From assembly GCF_011075055.1 (NCBI RefSeq), contig NC_058151.1, positions 5,970,251 to 6,034,250 of the forward strand: 64,000 nucleotides of DNA, given 5' to 3'. The position numbers and the translations under genes were made by a program. The notes under the pieces are model-generated. The model searched no databases. It saw nothing but the letters and a program-made list of their open reading frames with translations, and was not told where the DNA came from. The stretch comes from Mangifera indica (lineage: Eukaryota; Streptophyta; Magnoliopsida; Sapindales; Anacardiaceae). Positions 25,701-37,834 of the stretch are shown here, one piece after another; position 1 is the stretch's first letter, and every line of letters starts with the position of its first letter.

Positions 25701-26832
25701 GGGCCATCGAATATGATAACTTCATAGAGTATGTTCCAATTCATAGATTTCTTTTTAGTTTAATGGATACCCTCTTCTAAATTATTATCATATATTCAAG
25801 CATGCCTAATTCTATTTTTAATTGTTTTCCCTTGATGCAGGTGCTGTCTCACTGTTAAGGTAAGCTCAGTGTTCAGCTTTGAGCCTCTAATATGTATTTA
25901 TATAATTGAGTCATTATAATAATTTTTGGTTGGCAAGATGGTGATCATTGAAAATAAGATGCTTAGGCTACAAATTGAGTAAGTTTTAAGCATGTAATGA
26001 GACTTTATACCACTATTTTGAAAACTGGATTGGAACTAACTCTAAGTTTGCTCTAATTAATATTAAAAAGTAGCGTACTTGTTGACTTGATCAAACCCAG
26101 TCAAAATTAGTGAATCGGATGAACCATTCAAAACCAGTATAACCAGATTTGACTAAAATTTAAGGTATTTTTAGAAAATTTAATTATATTTTAGAAATTT
26201 GATTATTTTATATTAGAATGGATGAATTTCTAAAGCTCTGTAAGAAAAATAAAATGAAAGAAGAAAAAAAGATATCTTAGATCCATTGAAATGTCTTCTA
26301 TAAGCAATGGCTTATAGAATTACGTTTTTTTTTTTTTTTTTATATCATAAGATAGGAGTTTTTTTAATTAAATTATTTCATCGAAATCAAGTGAATAATT
26401 GTCATTTTTTAGAAATGATATGTTTTAATTATCATATGTCTGAGTATATTCATTGAGTTTGTTTTTTTGTAAATTTTTAAGTAAAATTTATTGGTTAATA
26501 TGATATTATTTAAAAAATTTATTATAATTTGATAATAAATTAAATTAATTAATTTTGAATCAAATCAGTCGAATTATGAGCAAGTGAAACAATTAGTTTC
26601 ATTGTCAAACTGGTTTAAAAAACGTTGCTTTATACTGTGTTCCGGCTATTTGCATGGGGGAAAAGTATTACTTTTTTTTTTTTTTTTTTAAATATGACGG
26701 AAAATTTGATTATTTATTAACTTGCAGGGATTGACGGATAAATTCAAGGAGAAGGACGCCTCATACACAGGTTCTGCAACTTTCACTTATGAGTTGTTCA
26801 TGTTAACTGTTCTGCCATTCCTTATTGCCTAG
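22789..26832 (+). CDS. EF-hand calcium-binding protein, CML48/49/50-like
   Basis: Predicted coding exons are 22789-23224, 25428-25474, 25553-25728, 25841-25859 and 26728-26832. All junctions are GT/AG and the phases join cleanly, giving 260 aa. The N-terminus (residues 1-90) is rich in proline, tyrosine, glycine and alanine (GYPQPPPGYG style). A canonical EF-hand loop DRDGSGLIDDKE spans residues 102-113 and a second, DRDRSGKIDANE, residues 168-179. Degenerate hands follow each (LFTNTNTRKIG; FDKTGGKSRAIEYDNF). The end, FTYELFMLTVLPFLIA, is typical of plant penta-EF-hand/PDCD6-like proteins annotated CML48, CML49 or CML50. It would act as a cytosolic or membrane-associated calcium sensor. Which paralogue it is cannot be decided here. 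The frame looks intact. The ATG is the first in a good context and begins the typical MSGYP sequence. Confidence 0.93.
23225..25427 (+). other. Intron 1 of the CML gene
   Basis: A 2.2-kb intron, from GTGAGT to GCAG. The section 23,380-23,830 is AT-rich with 'aactcgatttgaatt'-type repeats, and 23,880-24,380 is markedly richer in G and C, with antisense open frames of 121 and 131 codons. I recognise no protein there; transposon or captured sequence is possible. Confidence 0.75.
26011..26627. mobile_element. hAT-type MITE in intron 4 of the CML gene
   Basis: Exact 8-bp target duplications CTTTATAC lie at 26,003-26,010 and 26,628-26,635. The ends CACTATTTTGAAAACTGG and, on the reverse strand, CAACGTTTTTTAAACCAG form an imperfect inverted repeat. 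The 617-bp body is AT-rich and non-coding. The 8-bp duplication and CA start fit hAT elements. Confidence 0.8.
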
Positions 26833-29688
26833 GTTTAAGGTTCTAAAGGTCATTCAACTATGAATTTGGTGTGAATGGAGATCCAATTTCTGTGTATTTT
26901 GGCATAAATATTCTGTCCATTAGCATAGCTGTGAACTAGTTAAATTCTATGAATTTATGTTGTAACCGTTTAACTTGTATAGGGGCAACAGTAGCAATTT
27001 ACCTTGAGAAGTGGGCTACGGTACTGTTCCTATTATGACAGTATTTAATACAGGTGAAGTTTGTGTGTGTGTATATATATAAATGTATGTATATTAGTTT
27101 ATGATTAAGACCGTTTGAAAATTTGAATTTGTAGTCTAAAGCAGAGTAAGCGCCTCAACGTGGAGTCTTTGATGGTATCATATCCATGATAGTTAATTCG
27201 TTAATCAAAAATTTAATTTTTTATATCATGTATTATATTTTATATCATATCATATAATATGTCTTTTTAAAATAAAATAATAAAAAAATTTAAAAATTAA
27301 ATTAAAATATTTTTTTTATATTTTATATTTTGTTTTTCATTCAATTCTTTTATAACCGACGGTGTAGTTCGTTTTTGTTGGATAAATAAACCTTTAAAAA
27401 TTGAATTAAAGTTTTTTTTTAATATTTTCTATTTTGTTTTCCATTCATTTTATTTTTTTGATAATCAGAGATTTTATTTGTATTTATCGATTTAATAAAT
27501 TTGAAACATAGTAATTGGATTTATAACCATTGTAACAGGTAAGTGAAAGTTTCATTAACCATCGTACTAAATAAGTTAAAGGTTTTATAAATATAACAAA
27601 AGGTCGAACTTAAAATTTTACTTTAAAAGATTTAATATTTTATTAATTTTGTTTATTTTTGGGACATTCAATTTAATATCATCAATATTTTTAAAACATA
27701 AATGAAAAATTAAAACCATCTTATCAAATTATTATTAGCTTAGTTTAGCTTAGTTGAGGAAAAATATAGATTAAAAATTATAACTAAACGATAATATCCA
27801 AAATAAATAATTTATAATGATATATTAAATATCTAATTATAATAAGGAAATTATTTTTGTTTTATAAAAAAAAATAGAATCTATTAGATGCACTAGTTTT
27901 GAGTTACATCCAAGTTAAATAGAAACTAGCTTTACTTAGTTTGATTTGGTTTAAATTTGTTTAATTTGAATTAGAATCAGAAAATTATATTTGTTTTTGA
28001 GACCGAACTAAACTTAAGCTATGACGTGTTTGGTTCGGTTGGACTCAAGTTTGGCTCAAATCAGTGATTTTGTTGCCTATTATTTAGATAAACTAACGTT
28101 ATTTTATCAATAATCTATGAACTTGAGTCACAAATTCAAATCACAAATTCAAACTATTGATTCAAACTATAAATCTTAACCAAATTAAGCTATGAACCAT
28201 TAATTCGAATTGAATCAAATCGAATCTCAACCATCATTTTAAACCATCAATTTGAATTAAATAAAATTAAATTTGAATCGTCAATTCAAATCGAATTGAA
28301 TTATGTTATATTTGAGTCAAACTTGAGACAAGAGGTATTCTAGCTCGATCCAATTTGTATCAACTCTAAATTACATGTCTAATTTAATTTAAAAAATATA
28401 TTGATCAATATCGTTAATTTTATCTATACAAATTGATACATATCATATTGTTTCAAATTTTGATATATCTTAACATATGTATTAATTTTTTAATATTATA
28501 TTATATCGTATGATATATATCATAAACCATATTATATTAACAACTGTATCCATACATTCTTGAACCATTTACTATCTCTAGAAGGATGACGCGTTTGATG
28601 AAAAATGTTTCAATTAACAAAGTAGAATTAGTACAAAAGGTCACATGTACTTGTAAACAAAATAATACGAAACTTTATTTAATGATGAGGAAATTGAATG
28701 GATCTCTCTCAACGAACTTAAACGCAGAGTCTGGGGTCATGCACTTGAGTAGCGGGTTTTGTGTAAGTTACGACTCTACGCCCAAGTGCAAATGATAACC
28801 CACAAGCTTAATATTAATTCAATCTGAGGTTAATGCAAAATATTTCCTCAGCCTTTTTTTTTTTTTTTTTATTTGGGTTGTAAGAAACCTTGCTTATATT
28901 AAATTATTTCTTAAAAATAGAATAGATCATATTAAATAAATAAAATCTTAAATTTAATAACCGATTTTATAACCTTTGTTTTCATATTTGTAATTAATCT
29001 CTTTTACTATTTAATCTATCAAAGAGTTTAATATTTACTCAAGTGTATTTGAGGTTACTTAATTGGACGCTTAACAAAAATGGACAGTCACATATAGTTT
29101 TCGTTATGGGTTGAGATTTCAGTTTTGGCTAAAACTGAATTTGGGGTTTTAGATTTTGATTGGGAAGTACAAGGCCAAAAAAATGATTAATGCTTGAGAA
29201 AAATGTTGAATTAAAGGTTATTAATTGCTAGAGTCAAAGGGTAAAAAGTTGAGACGAGATAAATCAAGTGCTTATAATTGTGTTAAGTAGATGAAATGAT
29301 TGTTTGTTATACTTGCAAAAATGGATTGGATAAAACACTAATTATAATATTTTAATTACGTATATGCATGCTCATGCTCATGCACATGCACATGCACATA
29401 CACACTTAAGAATTATTTAAGGTAGAAAAGAGCCACACTCAAATTTACAGTATTAGACAATCACAAATAACATGAAAAAAGTCTCGTGACATATCACACC
29501 ATACCATCCATAACTCGCCTTTTTTTTTTTTTTGGTTCTGTAAATTAAAAAAATAATAATGATTGAGTTTGATAGAGCTATAAGGATATTGACTTTTGAT
29601 TAGCTTCAATTTGAAGGTTGAAAATCAATGTACAAAATATAGGGGCTGTTGATCCTATATTTAGATTTTAGTCAAGTATTAAATAAAT
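26833..29688. other. Intergenic, AT-rich, no gene
   Basis: Begins with the 3' UTR of the CML gene. A short (GT)n(AT)n tract lies at about 27,060-27,090. Stretches at 28,080-28,330 repeat 'aattcaaatc'-type words. A CATGCA-rich microsatellite lies at 29,365-29,405. The open frame at 28,586-28,795 has no recognisable similarity and is likely chance. Confidence 0.55.
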
Positions 29689-29759
29689 GGGAAATTTTAA
29701 AAACTAGGCGAAATTAAAGGGGTCTAAGCGAAATTACCCAAAAAATTCAGGTTTAACAA

Positions 29760-30830
29760 AAATGCCCAGGTTTTGTGAAATGACGAAACTGCCCCCATAT
29801 ATAAACACAGTAAATTTTTACTGTGCAATTCAAAGAAAATTCGAATTTTTTCCACATCCCACGGCGAACGTCATTTCCGCCGATTTTCTTACTTTCCGGC
29901 AACCGAAAATGGAAAATAATGTTATCACATCTCCCGTAATCTTGTTTGGATCAAGTTATTGCTCATATTATTGAGATTTTTCAGTTTGAAATTTTAGGGT
30001 TTACGGTTTAAACAATGCTTAAATTGTTTTGATTCTTGGTTGTTTTTGTTGAATTAATTAAGGGGTTTTGTGTTATACAACGTGTAGATTCGATTTATGG
30101 GAAAATCGGAGGCTGAAACGACCAAAATTTGGCCGAAAATGACTGCTGAAGAGATCAGCAGTCTGACGTGGGAACAGTGTTTCCCACGTCAAAATCATGC
30201 ATCCCACGTTCAGCCAAATTTAAGGGGGTAAATAACTTTTTAAAACTATTACGGAGTCGTGGGAGACACATTAGCCCACGTCGGGTTTTTCTGAAATTTG
30301 TCACGTCAACGTGAGTTTGGCGAAATTATGAAAATGTCCCTATATATAAACACAGTCAAATTTCTTATTTCCCACGTTAATATTTGCGAATTTACTGTGC
30401 ATTTCTTTCAAATTTCAAAACTTTTCACGCACCACGTTCATCCCACGGCCGACCAGATTTTCGTGATTTCCGGCATCCGCAAATGGCAAAGAAGGTTAGT
30501 ATATCTCCCGTAATTTTGTTTGGATCAAGTTATTGCTCATATTATTGAGATTTTTCAGTTTGAAATTTTAGGGTTTACGGTTTGAATAATGCTTAAAATG
30601 TTTTGATTCTTGGTTGTTTTTGTTGAATTAATTGAGGGGTTTTGTGTTATACAACGTCTAGATTTGATTTATGTGAAAATCGAAGGCTGAAACAACCAAA
30701 TTTTGGCTGAAAATAACTGCCGAAGAGATCGGCAGTCCGACGTGGGAACAGTGTTTCCCACGTCAAAATCGTGCGTCCCACGTTCAGCCAAGATTGGTTG
30801 TTTTTAGGGGGGTAAAGTAGCTTTTTTAAA
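29760..30830 (+). repeat. Tandem duplication (573-bp period) with promoter and first-exon look
   Basis: Two diverged copies, about 29,760-30,245 and 30,300-30,830. Markers repeat 573 bp apart, for example CTCCCGTAAT at 29,931 and 30,504. Each copy has a TATATAAACACAG box and, about 115-145 bp later, an ATG with four codons followed by a possible GT donor (29,909-29,920; 30,483-30,494). Each also has a perfect hairpin GACGTGGGAA-CAGTGT-TTCCCACGTC (30,165-30,190 and 30,739-30,764). The layout suggests a duplicated promoter plus short first exon of the captured gene downstream. Confidence 0.75.
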
Positions 30831-33800
30831 ATATTGGGACGCCGGTGAAATTCTTTAGAACACAGTGGACCTGTTTAGAGTTGGAGTTTTCATGAGGAGG
30901 TAAATGGAGAATTTTCTTATCTAGGGTTTTTGATTGTGTAGTTTTCGAATTTTATATCCATTTTTTCTATTCTAGGGTTTTTCAACTTTTAGAATTCGAA
31001 TTTCAATTCCGTTTTTTCGAATTTCACGGTTTTACGAGATATGGACTCGTATTTTTCAGATTTCCGAAGGATTTTTCGATTGTTCCCATTCTAGGGTTTT
31101 TCAACTTTTAGAATTCGAATTTCAATTCCGTTTTTTCGGATTTCATCGTTTTATGAGATATAAACTCTTATTTTTTAGATTTCTGAATGATTTTTCGATT
31201 GTTGTCATTCTAGGGTATTTCAACTTTTAGAATTCGAATTTCAGTTCCATTTTTTCGAATTTAACCGTTTTACGAAATATGGACTCGTATTTTCCAGATT
31301 TTTGAAGGATTTTTCGATTGTTGCCATTCTAGAGTTTTTCAACTTTTAGAAATCGAATTTCAATTCCGTTTTTTCGAATTTCACCGTTTTACAATATATC
31401 GATTTGTATTTTTCAAATTTCCGAAGGATTTCTCGAATATTGCCATTCTAGGGTATTTCAACTTTTAGAATTCGAATTTCAGTTCTATTTTTTCGAATTT
31501 AACCGTTTTACGAGATATGGACTCGTATTTTCCAGATTTCTGAAGGATTTTTCGATTGTTGCCATTTTAGAGTTTTTCAACTTTTAGAATTCGAATTTCA
31601 ATTCCGTTTTTTTCTAATTTCACCGTTTTACGATATATCGATTCGTATTTTTCAGATTTACGAAGGATTTTTTGATTGTTTCCATTCTAAGGTTTTTCAA
31701 CTTTTAGAATTCGAATTTCAATTCTGTTTTTTCACATTGCACCGTTTTACGAGATATGGACTCTTATTTTTCATATTTTCGAATAATTTTTCGACTGTTG
31801 CCATTCTAGGGTATTTCAACTTTTAGAATTCGAATTTCAGTTCCATTTTTTCGAATTTAATCGTTTTACGAGATATGGACTCGTATTTCCCCGATTTCTG
31901 AAAGATTTTTCGATTGTTGTCATTCTAGGGTTTTTCAACTCTTAGAATTCGAATTTCAGTTCCATTTTTTCGAATTTAACCATTTTACGAGATATGGACT
32001 TGTATTTTCCAGATTTTCGAAAGATTTTTCGATTGTTGCCATTCTAGAGTTTTTCAACTTTTAGAATTCGAATTTCAATTCCGTTTTTTCGAATTTTACC
32101 GTTTTACGATATATCGACTCGTATTTTTCAGATTTCTGAAGGATTTTTCAATTATTGTCATTCTAGGATATTTCAACTTTTAGAATTCGAATTTCAGTTC
32201 TATTTTTTCGAATTTAACCGTTTTACGAGATATGGACTCGTATTTTCCAGATTTCTGAAGGATTTTTCGATTGTTGCCATTCTAGAGTTTTTCAACTTTT
32301 AGAATTCGAATTTCAATTCCATTTTTTCTAATTTCACCGTTTTACGAGATATGGACTCGTATTTTCTAGATTTCTGAGGGATTTTTTGATTGTTGTCATC
32401 CTAGAGTTTTTCAACTTTTAGAATTCGAATTTCAGTTCCATTTTTTGGAATTTAACCGTTTTACGAGATATGGACTCGTATTTTCCAGATTTCTGAAAGA
32501 TTTTTCGATTGTTGCCATTCTAGAGTTTTTCAACTTTTAGAATTCGAATTTCAATTTCGATTTTTTGAATTTCACCGTTTTACGATATATCGACTCGTAT
32601 TTTTCAGATTTCTGAAGGATTTTTCAATTATTGCCATTATAGGGTATTTCAACTTTTAGAATTCGAATTTCAGTTCTATTTTTTCGAATTTAACCGTTTT
32701 ACGAGATATGGACTCGTATTTTCCAGATTTCTGAAGGATTTTTCGATTGTTGCCACTCTAGAGTTTTTCAACTTTTAGAATTTGAATTTCAATTCCGTTT
32801 TTTCGAATTTAACCGTTTTACGATATATTGATTCGTATTTTTCAGATTTACGAAGGATTTTTCGATTGTTGCCATTCTAGGGTATTTCAACTTTTAGAAT
32901 TCGAATTTCAGCTCTATTTTTTTGAATTTAACCGTTTTACGAGATATGGACTCGTATTTTCCAGATTTTCGAAGGATTTTTTGATTGTTGCCATTCTAGA
33001 GTTTTTCAACTTTTAGAATTTGAATTTCACCGTTTTACGAGATATGGACTCGTATTTTCTAGATTTCTAAAGGATTTTTCGATTGTTGCCATTCTAGAGT
33101 TTTTCAACTTTTAGAATTCTAATTGCAGTTCCATTTTTTCGAATTTAACCGTTTTACGAGATATGGACTCGTATTTTCCAGATTTCTGAAGGATTTTTCG
33201 ATTGTTGCCATTCTAGAGTTTTTCAACTTTTAGAATTCGAATTTCAATTCCGTTTTTTCGAATTTCACCGTTTTATGATATATCGACTCGTATTTTTCAG
33301 ATTTCTAAAGGATTTTTCAATTATTGCCATTCTAGGGTATTTCAACTTTTAGAGTTCGAATTTCAGTTCTATTTTTTCGAATTTAACCGTTTTACGAGAT
33401 ATGGGCCTGTATTTTCAAGATTTCTGAAGGATTTTTCGTTTGTTGCCATTCAAGAGTTTTTCAACTTTTAGAATTTGAATTTCAATTCCGTTTTTTCGAA
33501 TTTCACCATTTTACGATATATTGATTCGTATTTTTCAGATTTACAAATGATTTTTCGATTGTTGCCATTCTAGGGTATTTCAACTTTTAGAATTTGAATT
33601 TTAGTTCCATTTTTTAGAATTTCACCGTTTTACGAGATATAGACTCGTATTTCCCAGATTTCTGAAAGATTTTTCGATTGTTGCCATTCTAGGGTTTTTC
33701 AACTTTTAGAATTCGAATTTCAGTTCCATTTTTTTGAATTTCACCGTTTTACTAGATATGGACTCGTATTTCCTCGAATTCTGAAGGATTTTTCGATTTT

Positions 33801-36800
33801 TGTCGTTCTAGAGTTTTTCAACTTTTAGAATTCGAATTTCAATTCCATTTTTTCTAATTTCACTGTTTTACGAGATATGGACTCGTATTTTCCAGATTTC
33901 TGAAGGATTTTTCGATTGTTGCCATTCTAGAGTTTTTCAACTTTTAGAATTCGAATTTCAGTTCCATTTTTTTGAATTGAACCGTTTTACGAGATATGGA
34001 CTCGTATTTTCCAGCTTTCTGAAGGATTTTTTGATTTTTGCCATTCTAGAGTTTTCCAACTTTTAGAATTCGAATTTCAATTCCGGTTTTTTGAATTTCA
34101 CCGTTTTACGATATATCGACTCGTATTTTTCAGATTTCTGAAAGATTTTTCAATTATTGTCATTCTAGGGTATTTCAACTTTTAGAATTCAAATTTCAGT
34201 TTTATTTTTTCGAATTTAACTATTTTACGAGATATGGACTCGTATTTTTCAGATTTCTGAAGGATTTTTTTATTGTTGTCATTCTAGAGTGTTTCAACTT
34301 TTAGAATTTGAATTTCAATTCTGTTTTTTCGAATCTAACCGTTTTACGATATATTGATTCGTATTTTTCAGATTTACGAATGATTTTTCGATTGTTGCCA
34401 TTCTAGGGTATCTCAATTTTTAGAATTTGAATTTTAGTTCCATTTTTTAGAATTTCACTGTTTTACGAAATATGGACTCGTATTTCCCAGATTTCTGAAA
34501 GATTTTTCGATTGTTGCCATTCTAGGGTTTTTCAACTTTTAGAATTCGAATTTCAGTTCCATTTTTTCAAATTTCACCGTTTTACGAGATATGGACTCGT
34601 ATTTCCCCGATTTCTGAAAGATTTTTCGATTGTTGTCATTCTAGGGTTTTTCAACTTTTAGAATTCGAATTTCAGTTTCATTTTTTCTAGTTTCACCGTT
34701 TTACGAGATATGGACTAGTATTTTCCAGATTTTTGAAGGATTTTTCGATTGTTGCCATTCTAGAGTTTTTCAACTTTTAGAATTTGAATTTCAATTCCGT
34801 TTTTTCGAATTTAACCGTTTTACGATATATTGATTCGTATTTTTCAGATTTACGAATGATTTTTTGATTGTTGCCATTCTAGGGTATTTCAACTTTTAGA
34901 ATTTGACTGTTAGTTCCATTTTTTAGAATTTCACCGTTTTACGAGATATGGACTCGTATTTTCCAAATTTTCGAAAGATTTTTCGATTGCTGCCATTCTA
35001 GGGTTTTTCAACTTTTAGAATTCGAATTTCAGTTCCATTTTTTTGAATTTCACCGTTTTACGAGATATGGACTCCTATTTCCCCGATTTCTGAAGGATTT
35101 TTCGATTGTTGTCATTCTTGGGTTTTTCAACTTTTAGAATTCGAATTTCAGTTCCATTTTTTCGAATTTAACCGTTTTACGAGATATGGACTCGTATTTT
35201 CCAGATTTTTGAAGGATTTTTCGATTGTTACCATTCTAGAGTTTTTCAACTTTTAGAATTCGAATTTCAGTTCTATTTTTTCGAATTTAACCGTTTTACG
35301 AGATATGGACTCGTATTTTCTAGATTTCTGAAAGATTTTTCGATTGTTGCCATTCTAGAGTTTTTCAACTTTTAGAATTCGAATTTCAATTCCGTTTTTT
35401 CGAATTTCACCGTTTTACAATATATCGACTCGTATTTTTTAGATTTCTGAAGGATTTTTTGATTATTGCTATTCTAGGGTAATTCAACTTTTAGAATTTG
35501 AATTTCAGTTCTATTACCGTTTTACGAGATATGGACTCGTATTTTTCATATTTCTGAAGGATTTTTCGATTGTTACCATTCTAGAGTTTTTCAACTTTTA
35601 GAATTTGAATTTCAATTCTGTTTTTTTGAATTTCACCGTTTTACGATATATCGATTCATATTTTTCAGATTTACGAAGGATTTTTTGATTGTTTCCATTC
35701 TATGGTTTTTCAATTTTTAGAATTCGAATTTCAATTCTGTTTTTTCGAATTTCACCGTTTTTAGATATATCGACTCATATTTTTCAGATTTTCGAAGGAT
35801 TTTTTTGATTGTTCCCATTCTAGGGTTTTTCAACTTTTAGAATTCAAATTTTAATTCCGTTATCAGGCAGTTAAATTTTGTTTTTTAAGTTTTGTCATTT
35901 CCTTTTTTATTATTTGGTATTTTTCATCTTTTTATGTTTTTTCCACGTACATATTTGTTTACATATTTGTTTTTACTCATGTCTAACGAATTTTTTACAT
36001 TATCTCAGGATATTTCTCGCAAAAGAAGACGGGTTGACAGCGAGCTGCGAATCCCCGACGAGACCAGACACTTCCAGGTAGAGACGATATGTTGTGTACA
36101 GCGTGCCGCATTATCTCGGATTACTGCTACATTGACCCCAGATCAGTTACGACTATTTGGGAGGACATGTTTTGGGTATCTCCTTCGTTTACCCGAAACC
36201 AAATTCTCCGGGATGTTGGTTCATGCGTTCTACTCCGATAGCTACATCGACCCTCTGCCAGAGACGAGTTTTGGTTCAGGGTTAGTGGGGTTGATGTGAG
36301 ATTTAGTCCGTTCGAGTTTGCACTAGTGACAGGTCTATCGTTTAGTCGACAGATTGATGTCTCTTCATATATGTCTCGCTCTTCCGGACATAGGATCAGA
36401 GATACTTACTTTCGAGGATTTTTTACGGTGCAGTATCACGACTTAGAGTGTATTTTCTTGTCGAGGCCATGAGGGGATGACGATATTGACGCTGTCAAGA
36501 TGGTCTTGTTGTATATTCCTCACATTGTTTTGTTGGGGAATGATCGACAAAAGAAGGTGTCCACGGATTACTTCCAGTTAGTTGATCATTTGGACGGGTT
36601 TAATTCCTATCCGTGGGGCGTTGTTGTGTGGCAGATGACATACGATTCTATGTCATAGGCGAGTGAGAGAGTCTGTTCTGGACGGATGTCGAAAATCTGT
36701 AAATACGACCTTTACGAATTTTCGTTCGCATTTCAGGTGTGTTTTATATTATCATTTATATATATTAATTGACAAAAATATAAATTGATTTATTTACATC

Positions 36801-37569
36801 GTAAATGATTATATTACAGTTTTGGATATACGAGACTCTAGAGACGTTACACAATTGGATTGACCTTATCGACCTCTATTCGTCCCCCCGGATGTTGAGG
36901 TGGCGTAGTTGGACTCATATAGGGCGTATTTTCACTGGTGATCCGGTATGTACTAGTTAATTAATAAGTCGATTAATTCATTATATGTTACAATTATTTT
37001 AACTTAAATATCTTCATCATTAGGAGGATGTCACATTCCCTCTTGAGTCATCATCAATCGAGGAGGGTTTACTGTGGTACGTAGAGATTCGTGAGTACAC
37101 CGGTTTACCTGATGCTGATTCTTCCTAATCTTCTTCGGTTCCGATCGCTACTAGAGACGGGGCTTCTCCATCCTTAGGCCCTTCAGATGTACCCGTCAAG
37201 ACTTCTGAGACACATGAGAAGCCTATTCAGCATCCTGTTATGGATCAGCCGATATGTTCCCCTGTTGTTCAGAGCCCACGGACAGACCATCCTGTAGTGG
37301 AGGACCACCCTGGACTGGAGGACGATTCTACCCATCATGCCACCGAGCAGTGTCCCCCATTCGTATCACCCAGTTTTTTTACATTAGATGCTACATTAGC
37401 GCACTGGGGTGCTACGATTTTACGTGAGATATCGAGTTTTCGTGACGATATCTCTTCCCAGATGACCTGATTACGTGACGATGTCTCTTCCCAGATGACT
37501 CGATTAGAGGATCGTATGACTCGTTTGGAGGACATCGTCACGCGTACATATCCAGCCTCCGTCGCTCAG
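30483..37569 (+). pseudogene. Captured DUF1985-type gene, decayed and truncated
   Basis: Exon-like pieces: possibly 30,483-30,494 (M-A-K-K, then GTTAGT), 36,009-36,736, 36,820-36,945 and 37,024-37,569, with plausible splice sites between them. Readable motifs are TPDQLRLFGRTCFGYLL, FWFRVSGVDVRFSPFEFALVTGL, AVKMVLLYIPHIVLLGNDRQKK, DGFNSYPWG, YEFSFAFQ and FWIYETLETLHNW. This is the order seen in DUF1985 proteins, which in plants are often carried by Ulp1-type (Kaonashi) Mutator-like elements. The C-terminal part has a repeated coiled-coil-like segment (FRDDISSQM, LRDDVSSQM, LEDRM). A frameshift near 36,230 and stops at about 36,242, 36,471, 36,657, 37,127 and 37,468 kill it. No Ulp1 protease domain follows: after the exon the sequence runs into an inverted satellite unit. 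Confidence 0.75.
30970..35860 (+). repeat. Tandem array of about 41 copies of a 119-bp unit
   Basis: The phrase CTAGGGTTTTTCAACTTTTA recurs every 119 bp (first at 30,972 and 31,091). Each unit continues with 'gaattcgaatttca', a poly-T block, 'accgttttacgagatat', 'ggactcgtattttc' and 'gaaggatttttcgattgttgcc'. Two main variants are distinguishable. One has 'ggtatttc', 'agttctatt' and 'gagatatggactcg'; the other has 'gagtttttc', 'aattccgtt' and 'gatatatcgactcg'. In several stretches they alternate, giving a 238-bp higher-order unit. Units carry no lasting frame, so the array is non-coding. It lies where a long intron of the captured gene would be. Confidence 0.95.
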
Positions 37570-37664
37570 GTTGTAAAACCACTTTTAATTTATTACTTAT
37601 ATAAAATGTCTACAGTGTTATTATTCTGACAACTATTATTACATTCGCAGCTCGATCCTAAAAC

Positions 37665-37815
37665 AATGAAATTCAAAAAAATAGAATTGAAATTCGGAAT
37701 CTAAAAGTTGAAATACCCTAGTATGGCAACAATCGAAAAATTCTTCATAAATCTGGAAAATGTGCATTGATATATCCTAAAGCGGTGAAACTCGAAAAAA
37801 CCTATAATTTCAATT
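37665..37815 (-). repeat. Inverted, isolated unit of the 119-bp array
   Basis: Reads in reverse 'ttcgagtttcaccgctttaggatatatc', 'gaagaatttttcgattgttgcc' and 'agggtatttcaactttta', clearly about 1.25 units of the 119-bp family in opposite orientation, immediately after the truncated DUF1985 gene. Confidence 0.85.
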
Positions 37816-37834
37816 ATAATGCGCCTACAATGTT

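Noticed and set aside
27160..28560. Possible 1.4-kb transposon with ends near 'ggtatcatatccatgatagtt' and its partial inverse
   Set aside because: Only scattered bases match in inverted orientation and no target duplication was found.
32828..33016. Frame of 62 codons inside the satellite array
   Set aside because: The repeat unit of 119 bp is not a multiple of three and frames are interrupted in most units, so the array is not protein-coding.
30970..35860. Possible CRISPR-like or centromeric array
   Set aside because: Units are contiguous without spacers, which rules out a CRISPR array. The position inside a transposon and lone occurrence here give no reason to call it centromeric.
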